The notes beneath the pieces were generated by a model, which was given only the letters and a program-made list of their open reading frames with translations, did not search any database and was not told the origin of the DNA. Positions 23,701 to 35,794 of a stretch of DNA of 64,000 nucleotides are shown here, piece after piece; within the stretch, counting starts at the first letter, position 1, and the number at the start of each line of letters is the position of its first letter. The DNA lies in assembly GCA_032622095.1 (NCBI GenBank), contig CP136064.1:184740209-184804208 (forward strand), in the 5' to 3' direction. The position numbers and the translations under genes were made by a program. Source of the DNA: Siphonodentalium dalli. Lineage: Eukaryota > Mollusca > Scaphopoda > Gadilida > Siphonodentaliidae.

Positions 23701-24080
23701 GCGTTCAGACGACCACGATTCAATCGTATGTGGAAAAAATTCCGTCGTAGGTAGTAACCGGTAATTGTACTGCGCATTCTCACGACAATATCGCAAGTAA
23801 AGAAATAATATCAAGCACTGTTTGATTTTAGATGCGAAATCGTGGCGTAATCTTCCACTTGCGACGGTGTGTGTTGCAGTGTGTCGCAGTCGTGTGTACG
23901 TAAACATTATAGATGGAAAGATCGCGAGGTAGTCAGTCACGTGGTTAACCATTGGTTAACCATGGTTAACCAACAACCCATCTTCAGCTGCGACAACATC
24001 GTACTCGTGTGAACAAACTGTCCACGATTTTGTCGGGCCCGATTTCTCCACTTACGATTGATTCGTGGTCGTCTGAATAT
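23701..24080. mobile_element. MITE with GTTCAGACGACCACGAT ends
   Basis: Left gcgttcagacgaccacgatt caatcgtatgtgg is matched on the right by ccacttacgattgattcgtg gtcgtctgaa. The element is about 380 bp, without a transposase. Inside, a ggttaacca triplet lies at 23,943-23,971. The 108-codon minus-strand frame lies largely inside it. Ends with GTTCAGACGACC recall Harbinger-type elements but the assignment is uncertain. Confidence 0.72.
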
Positions 24081-24170
24081 AAATAATTATATAAATGTTA
24101 TTAAATCCATCCCTTAACTATACCACTATTTCTGATTGGGCAAAAGCCGTCACCTAATAATCCGGGGAAA

Positions 24171-24250
24171 AGTCATATTGGACTCCCGAATGTCATATTG
24201 GACTCCCGAAAGTCATATTGGACTCCCGAAAGTCATATTGGACTCGAATA
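24171..24250. repeat. 20-bp minisatellite, four units
   Basis: gtcatattggactcccgaaa repeated four times at an exact 20-bp period; the last unit runs into gaatatgac, the inverse of its own start. Confidence 0.93.
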
Positions 24251-24330
24251 TGACTTTTATAAAAAGAATCGGGACTCCGGGTGACGTCATTTGGATAAGC
24301 ATACAGATGGATAATGACAATATCATTATA

Positions 24331-24432
24331 CAATGTTGTGTGTACAGTATGTGTTTTCTTGTAGTCATCCAATATTACTTTACACCACAACCTGGATTCA
24401 TACAAGAAAAGCACATACTGTACACAGCATTG
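24331..24432. repeat. Inverted repeat, about 32-bp arms
   Basis: caatgttgtgtgtacagtat gtgttttcttgta at 24,331-24,363 pairs with tacaagaaaagcacatactg tacacagcattg at 24,401-24,432. Loop of about 37 bp. Confidence 0.85.
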
Positions 24433-24845
24433 TAATTAACTTTATAATAATATACATACATATGTATCCTTAATCAAGTGGAAATGTGTAGACAGAAGTT
24501 TGATTACTGCACATACTCTACATGTATATGCCCTGTGGAAAGAAAAAACACAGCAACACGGCTATATTTAGTTTCGCAATCATTTCAAAAGCCGACTTGG
24601 ACCATGCAACACCTTTCATGCATTCGAATTCCGAAACTCGTCATTGTTGTATAAAACACACACAGAACAAGAACAGTTTCACCAGATGCGAAAATGTTTG
24701 ACATATTATTATTTAAAGAGACCTAAAGATCATTAGTATGACATTTTAGCCTTCATAGCGCACGCGAACCACACTATATGGAAACTATATAATGACAAAT
24801 TGATACAAAATTAGTGATATATAAACTTCTCTTTTATTCTCGTAG

Positions 24846-25025
24846 GACAAATATCTGTTAGCATCCATGATTATGTTATCGACTATTTGTGCCTGGCACG
24901 GAACAGTGACGTTATTGAAAGAAACACCGGATGTAGCCGACAAGGTCGAGAGAATAGTTCTTACTGTGCTCAGTTTGATATATGTCGTCTTCAACCTAGG
25001 GTTCTGCTTAATGATATACATCTCT
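24846..25025 (+). CDS. pLGIC subunit, exon d: TM3, loop and TM4
   Basis: Sixty codons between acceptor ttctcgtag and donor TCT|gtaagt, phase 0. DKYLLASMIMLSTICAWHGT is the TM3 start, following on from ISYLTYM of exon c exactly as in the family. A very short intracellular loop (KETPDVADKVER) leads into ERIVLTVLSLIYVVFNLGFC LMIYIS, the TM4 helix. The TM3-TM4 loop is much shorter than the roughly 100 or more residues of vertebrate nicotinic or GABA-A subunits and closer to the length in prokaryotic pLGICs. The 86-codon open frame continues into the intron and should be cut at 25,025. Confidence 0.92.
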
Positions 25026-25864
25026 GTAAGTATAACTATCTTTAACTGCGTGATATTAAATTCATGCAATGCCTTATTATGTCTGACTTGTTTGACAAGC
25101 TTTTCCGCAATGGAAATTAATTCTTAGATTGTGTGCCATAGGTTCTTCAATGTCATATGGGGACTTATTCCAGGTGTTGTCATACTAGCAATTAAGACGT
25201 CTTCTGGTCATTGCCCAATACTCAAACACGAAAACTATTTTGGACACGACGTTTAACCGAAATGAGTGATGGGTCATGTTTTTGTACGCCCTATGGTGCT
25301 TACTGCTACGCCGTGCCAATGGAGCTATGTGGATACCTAGCAGAACAACACATTTCGGGTTTCACACGATGCGAGTTATTTTAGAAAATATTATTTAAAT
25401 GTACTAGCTATATGTCGTACCGGTTAGATTTTTGTTCTCATTGATTGGCATGACATGACAATTCTCAAATTTAGAAAATTATTTGCGGGTAGTTGCCTTT
25501 TTAAATGAAAATAATCATTTAATTTTACGAGTCAAGAATAATTAAGTCTCCTCTCATGATCTTCATATATGATATCATGGACATAAGAACTGCTCTTTTG
25601 AAGAAAAAAAATAGTTTACGAAAGTTCTTGGTACCGTACCTAAAAACAGTGACAATTTTAATATTATTCATGCCACAAAAGTAAAGTTATAACTTCCAAC
25701 GGGTTTAAAAGTAAAGGTTATAATTTTCAAAGGGTTGATGGTTCTTAAATATTGTGTAACAATAATCGTTTGTATCAAATTTCAAGAAGAATATCCTGCT
25801 AGATTATGAGAAAATCATTTTTGAAATACAAGGAGATTTTGGAAAACCGCGCAGCTGACCCATA

Positions 25865-25935
25865 ATCATTCCTGTCGGGTCGTTAATCAACCGTAAAGTC
25901 CTCCAAAATCATGTTATTGGTATATTACCAGGACG
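25865..25935. mobile_element. Fold-back family C fragment
   Basis: cgggtcgttaatcaaccgta ... caaaatcatgttattggtat attacca resembles one arm of the elements at 18,410 and 19,048. It lies in channel intron d. Confidence 0.45.
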
Positions 25936-26265
25936 ACTTAGTTAGGGTGGCCGTGTATCCAGGAGCCACCATCGATTGGGTGAGATAAACAATCTTAATT
26001 TGACCATATCATGAATAAACTAACAAGGAAAGCTCTTTATTGTTCGATGGCATCATTAAGTCCCCCTGTGGCATTACAGTTTGTGGAAGAGTATTGACCT
26101 ATCCGGTTCAGGATGTAACAAAAACAAACGCAATTTCAGTGGTGATGTATGGCGATGATATCTCAATTCAAGTTGTTATAATAGAACGCTTGGTATCCCT
26201 TAAATGTTAAACACTGTATGGTCCCCGCAATAAGCCATTTTACCTTTTTCACTTTATTCTTACAG

Positions 26266-26313
26266 CCTTGTAAGAGACGACGAATGATGAGGAAGAAAGA
26301 TAAAGAATACAAG
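26266..26313 (+). CDS. pLGIC subunit, exon e: basic tail after TM4
   Basis: Acceptor tttattcttacag, then 16 codons PCKRRRMMRKKDKEYK in phase 0. The next bases AAG|gtacgt form a consensus donor. A Pro followed by a highly charged basic segment after TM4 fits as the direct continuation of exon d. Two endings are possible. If the donor is not used, the frame continues for 35 more codons to TAG at 26,419-26,421, with an AATAAA at 26,731-26,736. If it is used, the next good acceptor I noticed is at 42,703. I cannot decide by eye. Confidence 0.75.
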
Positions 26314-26421
26314 GTACGTTTGGATGGTTTCTCTCTTTTTAATGAGAATGGCATATCAAACCTTCCCGTAGATTATCACCAACATGCCACACATTTAACA
26401 GGCGATATCATATCACCCTAG
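26314..26421 (+). CDS. Possible read-through end of the pLGIC gene
   Basis: Same frame as exon e, no stop until TAG at 26,419. It encodes VRLDGFSLFNENGISNLPVD and a His-rich end. A polyadenylation-type AATAAA lies 310 bp after the stop. No family similarity is visible, so this could equally be intron. Confidence 0.4.
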   Translation, partial: VRLDGFSLFNENGISNLPVDYHQHATHLTGDIISP

Positions 26422-26730
26422 GGTGTAATGAACATTCATATTCCAAAACAGAAACTAATATTATATGGAGGTACCAGTCCCCTTTGTCCACAGGTTCCCA
26501 TTATATGGCGCACTTCATTTACACAGCCAATGACAAATGCTTGCGCATATACCCGGTATGGTGGTTCGAATTTGATCATAATTTGCCGACCCCTTTCCGG
26601 CAGAATGTTGCACTTCAGTTCAACCCAATACCATCTTGGTCGGTTTGGAAAACATCGAGAACAAAACATGATTTATACTCGCATGTTTGGTAACCTTTTC
26701 GACCGAAAAATATCGAAGCAGCATATAAAC

Positions 26731-26736
26731 AATAAA
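26731..26736 (+). promoter_or_regulatory. Candidate polyadenylation signal AATAAA
   Basis: Canonical hexamer 310 bp after the read-through stop of the channel gene. In AT-rich DNA such hexamers also arise by chance, so this is only supportive. Confidence 0.35.
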
Positions 26737-26739
26737 TGA

Positions 26740-29700
26740 GGTATTGGTAAAAAATCAGTGTATGTTCCATTCTTGAATAACGCGTGCAAAAAAATCTTAA
26801 CCACCCGTTCATCTTGGTGTCGTTCTGAATTGAAGTTAAACTATTTTTTTGGAATTATTAAACGCGTCAGTTAGCACAACCAATACTTTGATCATGTTGA
26901 CAAGACATTCATTAATTGACCTGGCCTGGCTTATGTGTGGAAGTCGATTCTGATTCTTGATTTGGTTGGTCTATGTGTGTGAATCTCGTAGACTTATAGT
27001 TTTCTCTCCTCCACGCTATACTACGTATAACAATCATTACCGCGGACTATAACAATATAACTTCATGGTTCCATTTTGACAATTATTCGTCAATTATAAC
27101 TGCGACGTAGATAGTATAATCGAGCCACCATGGGAAATGCATGTGGTACATATATGAAAAAAGGCGATTACAAATAACAGCAACGAAACGCCAAGTATAT
27201 AACCTCTAATTACATTGATCAAATCATATATCGAAATAATTTCTGAGTGCAAGCAAAGCAGTATATGACACTAAAATTGACACTTGGTCTCGATAAGATT
27301 ATTCTGGTCCCCGTTTGCCTTTCATTACGCTGAGAACATGTGCTAGAAAGAACACGAATGACCTCGACCCATTTCCAATATAATACAGTGGGTCACATTT
27401 ATATCAATTAAACACGAATGTTATTGCTATAACTCTCACATTTTCTGCGGGATTCTTCACTGACAATTAAGAACTCCGACTCTCATCTATAAGTAACATA
27501 TTGCATCCCAATTATTCGGGATAATGGGAGCCAATCTGTTTTGTTTGGAATATAAGACGGGGGGGGATTAGAACAGGTACAACGGCACCTAATCTTATTA
27601 TCTGTTGTTGAGAAATAAGTAATTTTTTTAAAGAGGCCGACAGTTACGTTCTGGACTTTTGGTAAGCCGGGTTATTGCCATTCGAACGTTTAAAGTGGTA
27701 GAATTGCCCATAATGGTATACACATGATCGTGTTAATTGCAACGCATATTAACCACAAAGAGCAGTGCAAACAGATGATATGATTTGGCTGATAGTAATG
27801 AAACATTCCTTCTGGTAGATTCGGTTATGTACTTCCGTGGGAATTTTGGAGACTATGTTATGATAGGTTCTCACTTACTTTGGCAGAAACAGTTTGTTAG
27901 ACCTTCCTGGGTCCGCGACTAGGGGAATTATGATGTCACAAAGATGACGTCATTGTCAGTTCAGTGTAGGTTTGTCCTATGAACGTACGGATTCTGTGCA
28001 CATTTATATAGGTTTTTATACTTTATTCAATAAGGGCAATCCATCATTAGTAGTTCCCCAGAGTACAGAAAATCAGGGGGAATTATTTCATTCAAAGATG
28101 CCACCAAAAAAAAAATCAACAAAAAATTTGCTGTTTTCAAATATCTCTTGACATTCCGTTTGGTAGCGACTGCGAGTTATGACCACACCTCAATAAAACT
28201 GTTCATTTTCACCTAAGATGGCTACCAAGATGGCAGTCAATAATACAACAGTCAGTGTCCGTTACACCACGAACTGTCGCCCTGGTATTCAATCATGGTG
28301 AATTAGTTAATTAGTTAAGTGCTACATTCCCTTGATTAAATCAATACAAAGTACACCAATAGTTATAGGTATCATCGTGGACCGGATCTCGACATCAAGC
28401 ATGTAGGAATATGTGAGTCGTTTCAGGGTATCATTTCATATCCACACACCTAGAGAGCGCGTAGTGGTCCAGATATATTTAAACGCTACTTGTATATGAG
28501 ACAAACTAATGATATGTTATTGTTGTTCGTATATCTTATGTCTGCAATTGTATTATATGTTCAACATGTCAAGCCTTCTATGGCACTTCTGTGGATTTGT
28601 TATACAAAACTGTTATTTATTATTTATTTATATACACATATGTGGCAATATGCTATTATCGCTGTAAATCAAGTAAATATATGCTTGAATTCTAGTTCAA
28701 ATTTGTCACGATCCCATCTTGGTCGTCACATTAATGCACATCTGGAAATATACAGGTACTTAGTATGGTATAAATATTGTTACCAGAATAGTAGAAGTGG
28801 GTGTCTGATCATGTTGTGTCGATTTTCCATTCCAATTACCAAGAGTACCCATACAATGATTCATTTTACGAAGACTTTTTATGGATATTACGTCAGAAAA
28901 CTTCCGTGTAACTTCGAAAGACTATCCAACCTCGTTCGTCAACCACGCCTATATCGGTGGTATATCACGATGAAATGGACAAGATTGAATTACAGCTATC
29001 ATATCTGAACAGGGCCCTGAGCGTTTTCCCCAAGTGGGATTTTATTCGTTATTCAGGTTTTTATTATATATATCTGGGTTCAACAGCCATTCACCGCGCG
29101 TTCTTTATAACAACGCAGTTGTAGAAGACAACCATGCCTTGGATACAATAAATGAACTAATGTGATGCCCAAGTGATTTATTATCATGAATGAAGAGAAA
29201 TGTGTTCCCCGATCGTTACCAGTTCGATACAATCGGAAATGACGTAGGCGACATGTATGATAATTCATAAATTTTCCCACATTCGTCGCCATTTGGCATA
29301 TAGTTGAAATCGAAATTATATTTTTATCATGAATCCAGCAATAGTGAACGTAAATAAGAAAATCAGCATGACGGCCATCTTTGTTACGTCATCAGAACAC
29401 CAACTCACGACCTCAGGGGGTCTAACATTTTTTTTTCTGAAGTAGAAACCATATACTGGCTCATGAACATGGCTGGTCTCTATATTTGTTCACAATATTT
29501 CCACGGGAGCCCAAAATCGGACATAAGCGACTCTACTTTTCGGGAATTCTGACATAACGGTTGCGATATCTATTGTTTTAAGTCTTTTAGATTGGTCATT
29601 ATTCACACCAAACACTCGTCATGGTGACACGATGGCTAAAACGATTAAACTTCTATCAACCAAGCAATGGGTCCTACCAAATTGACCAATATGACGGGGC

Positions 29701-30760
29701 TCAAAGTTTCCCTGACTGATGCTCGAACACTAGTTATGGATAAAACTCGGATATATTCATTACAGGAGTTCAGGAGCTACAAACGGATGTATTCGAATGA
29801 GTAGGCCCGATCATTTTAATCGGGGCTAATGAACAAGGATAGACGGTCACCAGACCGATGGATTAACGAGACCATTCCCCATTAAGTGGAACAATCTACC
29901 ATTCCTATTCACAAGCCATCGCGACCACTGCAGCCCAATACGACACGACTTCGCAACGAAAGCGGCTCTCCTCGGCACTGAGATAACCTACTGAATACTG
30001 AGCTAGCCTCCATTGGCCAGGACGGAGGAAATCCAGCAAAGTAAATCTGATTCTGAAAATTCGCATACACCTAAATGTGATGACCGCTTCGCAACTAACT
30101 GCATACCACTACTAACATACAACACTAACACCCCGACAACAAGTCATCTCCGTGCCTTCTTTAGCAAACGTTTTTTCTCGCCTGAATACCTTGAGTGTTT
30201 TGTTTTATATGCATGCATTCTAGCGATAAGAACTAGGTATCTGTGAGCACCCGAAGTTTTAGTTTAGTTTAACATATTTAATTGCTCTTATATATAGCAA
30301 TAGGATTGGGGGGCAAGTGCTCGGGGCACTTAATCTTCCATCCTCTTCAAACACAAATGTGACATAAAAATGAAGTGCAATATGGTCTTTGGGCTGGATA
30401 CCAAGAACATAACCATTACCCTCGGATGGGATGGGGGCAATGTCGTTGTATGTAGGTAAATCATACACTAATCTCGATGACTTTGACTAAATTGGTGCAC
30501 ACTCTGTATTTTCAACCAAACTACAGCTTTTGTTGTGGTTTCCACACAAATATTCCACCACGTGCCTTAGCTCCGGTGGTACGTATACTTTCCAGTGTTT
30601 TAACCATTTGTTTCCTGATAGTAATCTTTATAACTGAATGATCTGTTCTGCATTGGTAGAAATTCTTTAATGATATTGGAAAGCGGAAGGGAGTGATACG
30701 TGGTTTCTTATTTATCTATGTGGTTTGTGTACCGAGTGTACCACTGCGTTCTGTTTTTTA
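26740..30760. other. About 4 kb without a recognisable gene
   Basis: AT-rich. It has an 8-base G run at 27,559-27,566 and a segment at 28,200-28,260 with aagatggctaccaagatggc, similar to words in the large fold-back arms. The longest open frame of the window (172 codons, 28,490-29,008) lies here but starts at TTG, is rich in Tyr, Ile and His and resembles no family I know. Confidence 0.4.
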
Positions 30761-30789
30761 AATCAATATGTTTAAATGATCACAATGTG

Positions 30790-30930
30790 CGCACAAATGG
30801 GCCGCCGCTGAACAAAGGCTCTGTCTGCGGTCAAAATTTCGCGCACAAATGGGCCATAGGCCCCTAACGTACAAATATGCTACATGCCCCTCCGACGCCT
30901 AATAAAGGCTCTGTTTCAGCTGGTTACAAT
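30790..30930. repeat. Small diverged duplication
   Basis: gcgcacaaatgggcc occurs at about 30,790 and 30,841, and aaaggctctgt at about 30,815 and 30,905. No function is visible. Confidence 0.55.
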
Positions 30931-32350
30931 ATACTGTGTTTAAACTAACGCATGTAGATTATTGCAAACTGATATGAACCACACAACCATCACTGACTAT
31001 ATAACTATACCTTGGGATGGATGGGGTCTATTTTGGAATTAACAAAATCGCACTGGCTTCAAATACACAAACTTATTCTTAACCGAGTTTACGATATGTT
31101 TGGGAAACGTAATGGTATGCAACAGAGAGAGATAATAAACATTAGATAACCCCCACTTACCGAAAGATCGCTAATGAGTATTGTACTGCGCTTATGAATG
31201 GTGGAATGCTCGATGACGTAAGATCGCCATGTGTATCGCTGCGTTCTCTGTGATTAAAGAAATAGGAAGCAGTGTGTGGTAATTTGTTTCCTCCAGCAAA
31301 CCACTCAACTCTGTCTTATCTAATAACTTGGAATTTGTCGGATTTGTTCACATGACGATACATGTAGCAATACTTAAAATATAACTTACTTATATACGGC
31401 ACTAAAAGCGTTTAACGAAAGATCGATGCTGGCGCTTAGCATGAGGTCACATGTGGTTTGTTGGCTTTCAACGGATTAAAATACTAAAATTGTTCTCTAT
31501 CGGTCGTCCCATATATAGCTACTCTATGACAATTTCCGGAACGGCAGTCACAATATTTCAAAATCTTATGTTTTCACGGAAACTCAGATTAAAGAGCCAA
31601 CATCAACAGCACAAAGTACATATGTGCTGCTAGACACATTAGCTGATCACGGGCTGCCATAACTGGCATATATTTGTTATTTGAATGGCGAAATTATCCT
31701 CCGATATTCAATGAAGTTCCTACTTCGTCTATCCCACTCAAATGTCACGTTGTTCCTTCCCGATATAACACGTACCTCGTTCTATGTTCTGACTTGTAGC
31801 ATTTTAATATTGTGACAAATCGCCATTGACTTAAATTCACCTAGTCAAGACAGCCGAAAAAGCGCCCCAAACAAACCTTCATTGTCCACAGCGGATTCGC
31901 AGTTTTCCACCATTTGAATAGCCAATATATTGGTGTGACATGGTGTGACATGCTATGATAAGCTAATAGTCTAACATTACATACGTTTTGTGTTGGAAGC
32001 TGACTGTGGTCTGAGCCTTCGTCAAAATCAGCATTGGACTCAAAATTAAATTGGATCGCCCACGTTCCACAACGTCCGGTTGATTCGTGGTTATTGTCAA
32101 GATTTGCTAAGTGACATGGCGAGCCAGTGTGGACTTCGTGCTTGCTCAAAATTCACCGGCATATTGTTCGATTCTTAATGGTACAATATGGGACTAGTCG
32201 TTCCCATGCATTGCCAGGATAGCAAAACATCATTTGCTATCACCAATTCCATATCTGCCATTATATGGAACACGATGGGCATACGTGACCTGGAACCGCG
32301 ATTAAAAATTCGCACTGCAAATGCGCGACTATACTCCAACGCTGTTCTGC

Positions 32351-32400
32351 CTTTTTTAGAATCACCCGTTCAGACTTTTTTAGAATCACCCGTTCAGACT
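32351..32400. repeat. 25-bp tandem duplication
   Basis: ttttttagaatcacccgttc agact is present twice in a row. Confidence 0.9.
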
Positions 32401-32444
32401 CAACCATGTTTTTCGCTGCTGCTGGAAAGCATCCATAAGTGTTA

Positions 32445-32656
32445 CAGTAATGCCCTAATTAATCGACTCCATAACCACAGCAGAATTATGGGTAACTTTT
32501 CAGGATTTAGTCGGAAATATGGCTTGTTGCCATTCATCGGAAAGCTCTCGCGAGAGCTTTCCGGTGAATGGCAACAAGCCATATTTCCGACTAAATCCTG
32601 AATAGTTACCCATAATTCTGCTGTGGTTAGGGAGTCAATTAATTAGGGCATTACTG
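32445..32656. mobile_element. TA-flanked fold-back MITE (CAGTAATGCCC family), copy 3
   Basis: 212 bp, TA on both sides. Arms include the additional segment tggcttgttgccattcatcg gaaagctctcg, with gcgagagc at the apex. The 137-codon open frame at 32,188-32,601 runs into it and is not a gene. Confidence 0.9.
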
Positions 32657-33392
32657 TACATTTACAATCAATTGGATGCTTGATGCACACAGAACCAATT
32701 TTCTTGGCAATCTACCAGACCACTAATGGCTATTTACTAAACATTCTTTGATTGATAAACTTCAACTTTAGTGTGCGTCTTCGATGTTTGTTCCTGTGAT
32801 TGGGGCCGCGATATGAGCACTAAGTTTGGTTGAACGAATGATTGATCCCCATAAGATATTTGCAGAGTCATTTGTGAAATGCAATATCATACTGCTCATA
32901 TGTAGTAATCGCTGCTGTTTACATTCTTTCATGACACGGTCCTCTGAGATGAATTTCCGGAAAACATTCCAAAGAGGCTTTAATTGGTTGATTGATTGGG
33001 CTTTAATGTCCCTTTCAGCAACTAATTCTATATCACGACATTGCCAGATTTAGTGGTGGAGGAAATCCGCACACTTACGGTTGATCTAACAGTGATTTCA
33101 ATGGCTGATAAACGACCGGCTAGCAACTGGCAACTCCACAAGATAACGATTTCGAGTTACAAAATCGACAATGGAAACATGTGAATTTGAACCCTCATCG
33201 CCAGCGCTGGATGGCGATACGGCTTGGCTCAACTGATTGAGCCACCGAGGACCATAACATAGGCTTTAAATATATGTTTATCAGACATACACTCACGACC
33301 ATATATATGCTACATATCTGGGGGCACCCAATACTAACCGACCATTATGCTATAACCAAATGCTTCATAGTTTCTTGCTTTGCAGCGATATA

Positions 33393-33570
33393 CAGAAATG
33401 CCCTAAATAATCGACTCCTTAACCATATTATAATTATGGGTAACTTTTCAGGATTTAGTCGAATGAGAGCTTTCCGATGAATGGCAACAAGCCATATTTC
33501 CGACTAAATCCTGAAAAGTTACACATAATTCTGCTGTGGTTAAGGAGTCGATTATTTAGGACATTATTGT
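33393..33570. mobile_element. TA-flanked fold-back MITE (CAGTAATGCCC family), copy 4
   Basis: Left end cagaaatgccctaaataatc, right end gattatttaggacattattg. The left arm has lost the cattcatcggaaagc part and jumps to gagagctttccgatgaatgg, so the hairpin is asymmetric like copy 2. Confidence 0.85.
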
Positions 33571-34429
33571 ATATAGACAAGAAGACCCGTCCGAATTTAT
33601 ATCGGAACGTTCAGTTTTGCTTTAGTCGCTGTTTAGTTATGCTACACAGAGGCAGCATAGTCTTTGTGGTCTGTATTTGTTATACCTATATACACATTTG
33701 CCTGTTATGTTTACATATATAGGAGCACCTTGTGGTGAAATTGAAGCAGTTGTTACCGTGAGAAAAGTTTTCGAAACTCTCACATAGCCGATTCCCCATA
33801 TACATCCACGGCCAAGTGGTCCTACTAATGTGCTATCATGCTGGTGGGTCCTGCTAAATTGTTATGGTGCTGGTAGGGCAGACTGGTGCCGTTACGAAAA
33901 AATACCGTTATGTTTTCTAAAGTTGTCATTTTGGCAGTGTTTGGTTAATCAGAGTGATTTGAGAAAAAGCCAGTGTGTATACAACATTCAAGAACATATA
34001 CTGTTTTTGTTATTTTTAATAATGGCTGCGCTGGTGTTTGAAAAACGACGTAAATAACCAATTTGATTATAGTCGATCTGCAACAAGTAATACAACCAGT
34101 ATTACAATATTTGGCAATTTATATGAGTTTTATATGTTTTTTTTTGGATATGTTCAAATTATCCGAATACCGCGAAAATGGCAAATTTATAAATAATAAC
34201 GGTACTTGTTCTTAACAGCATCAGTTTGCCCTAACATCATCAGTTTTCCCAAACAGCATCATATACAGCAATCCAGCAGGACCCATCAGCATCATTACAC
34301 ATTAGCAGGACAACTTGACCAGGTGATATAACGAAGCGCATATCTGTAAATGTGTTTGAAATGTCTCCTAAACAGAGTCCTGGTGATAATATTGCAACAG
34401 ACAGAATCGTCCATGTTTGACAGCACGAC

Positions 34430-35765
34430 ATATATAGTGTGGTCGAATAAAGGTTTGACCTAGAATAAATTTGGACTAAATTGGTTTGTATACCATTTTG
34501 AAGAGAAATATATCCTCTATAACATATCCAAAATCCGCTAAAATCCGCTTTGAGCAATTTTTGTAATTCAAGATGGCGTCCAAGATGGCTGACATTTACG
34601 TTAAATCAGTTCTACGCAATTATAGTGAGAAAATCTTGTCATATGTATACACTGGTATACATTTATGTGAAGCTAAGACATAACCCCACCGTTGTATTCC
34701 AAAATTGGAACTCTCCGTCATAAATGGTCGCCAAAATGGCGGCCGGAAGTGGAAATTTTGACTTTTTTAACTAATATCTTTAAGATAAGTTTCTACTGTT
34801 TGGAACTGGTTGAGAATTTTGACTTTATTTAGTATTTAACATCTTAACTGATCATTGGAGCAAAGAAATATGCCATTCGTGGGTTCTCAACCCCTTCCGA
34901 TCGCTCAAAAATTCGATTTTACAGAACGCGGTATAACATATCACAAAATATCACCATTGGGATTCTAGTCATATTTCATCAAGAAATTGGAATAGCTGTG
35001 CAATGTAAGTAATGCTTTCTACTTTTTATGGATATTCCAACTCAATGTTACAAAAATCGTCACTTTGGATCAAAATGGTTTCCAAATGGCGGCCAAAATA
35101 TGGAAAAATTTCAATATTGTCCCAGTGTGCCATGCAACTGCTTATAAGTTGTTGTTGATGCACGCAATTGACTATTCTGTCTTATATACATTCAAGACCA
35201 ACATTTCTGATGCACCTTGATTAATTTTTACCATTGAAACCACTAAAATCACCAGAATTATTCAAATTTTTCTGTCACAAACTTTGCATCAAAATCGGCA
35301 AAAAGTCACTGTTCAGGTTTAAAACATTTTTAAAAGTAAAATGGAAATTTCTTTGGTATCAGCGGTGTCTATTGTTTTGATATGTGCTAACTGTGTCACA
35401 CTGAGGTGATTTAGACAATATTGCTCAAGATGGCTTGCAAAATGGCAACCAAATTTGGTAAAATGTTGACTTGTCACATATATTCCGAACATTATTCACG
35501 GCTGTTCCGAAAAGGTAGCAGATTGTGACTCACTTGGTTATTAAAAATGCTACTTAGTCAACTAAATGTTATATTCTGGTTGTCCCAGAACCTTAGGAGG
35601 CATGGACGTTCATTTAAGGGGTGCAGTATGGATTTTTCCGAAAAACAATTTTGGGATTCTGTCCATGCTTTTTAACTGAAATGGGCAGACCGTTGAAACG
35701 GAACTGAGAGGGTTCATAGTATGTGGCTACTCTGGTCCATTGTAATCAACATTGATCAACTTAAT
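34430..35765 (+). repeat. Left arm of the large fold-back
   Basis: Contains several atggcggcc-type words (aagatggcgtccaagatggc, gccaaaatggcggccggaag, ccaaatggcggcc, aagatggcttgcaaaatggc) spaced by AT-rich sequence, so the arm itself may be built from an older repeat. Confidence 0.85.
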
Positions 35766-35794
35766 ACAATGTGTATGTCTGTTGAATGTATGGC

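Larger units (their letters stand above)
17576..24845 (+). other. Channel intron c, about 7.3 kb
   Basis: Between gtaagt at 17,576 and acceptor ttctcgtag at 24,845. It holds the fold-backs at 18.4-19.3 kb, the 34-bp minisatellite, the palindrome at 20,161, the broken integrase region, a CAGTAATGCCC MITE, the element at 23,701-24,080 and the 20-bp repeats at 24,171. Stretches 17,640-18,400 and 21,720-22,800 show nothing I recognise. Confidence 0.7.

Noticed and set aside
23626-23952. 108-codon minus-strand frame
   Set aside because: It starts in flanking DNA and runs through the MITE at 23,701-24,080 including its terminal repeat.
26428-26739. Overlapping frames of 69-103 codons on both strands after the channel tail
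   Set aside because: No family motif; possibly 3' untranslated region of the read-through channel model.
32188-32601. 137-codon + strand open frame
   Set aside because: Its second half is a palindromic MITE and its first half contains a 25-bp tandem duplication; no family signature.
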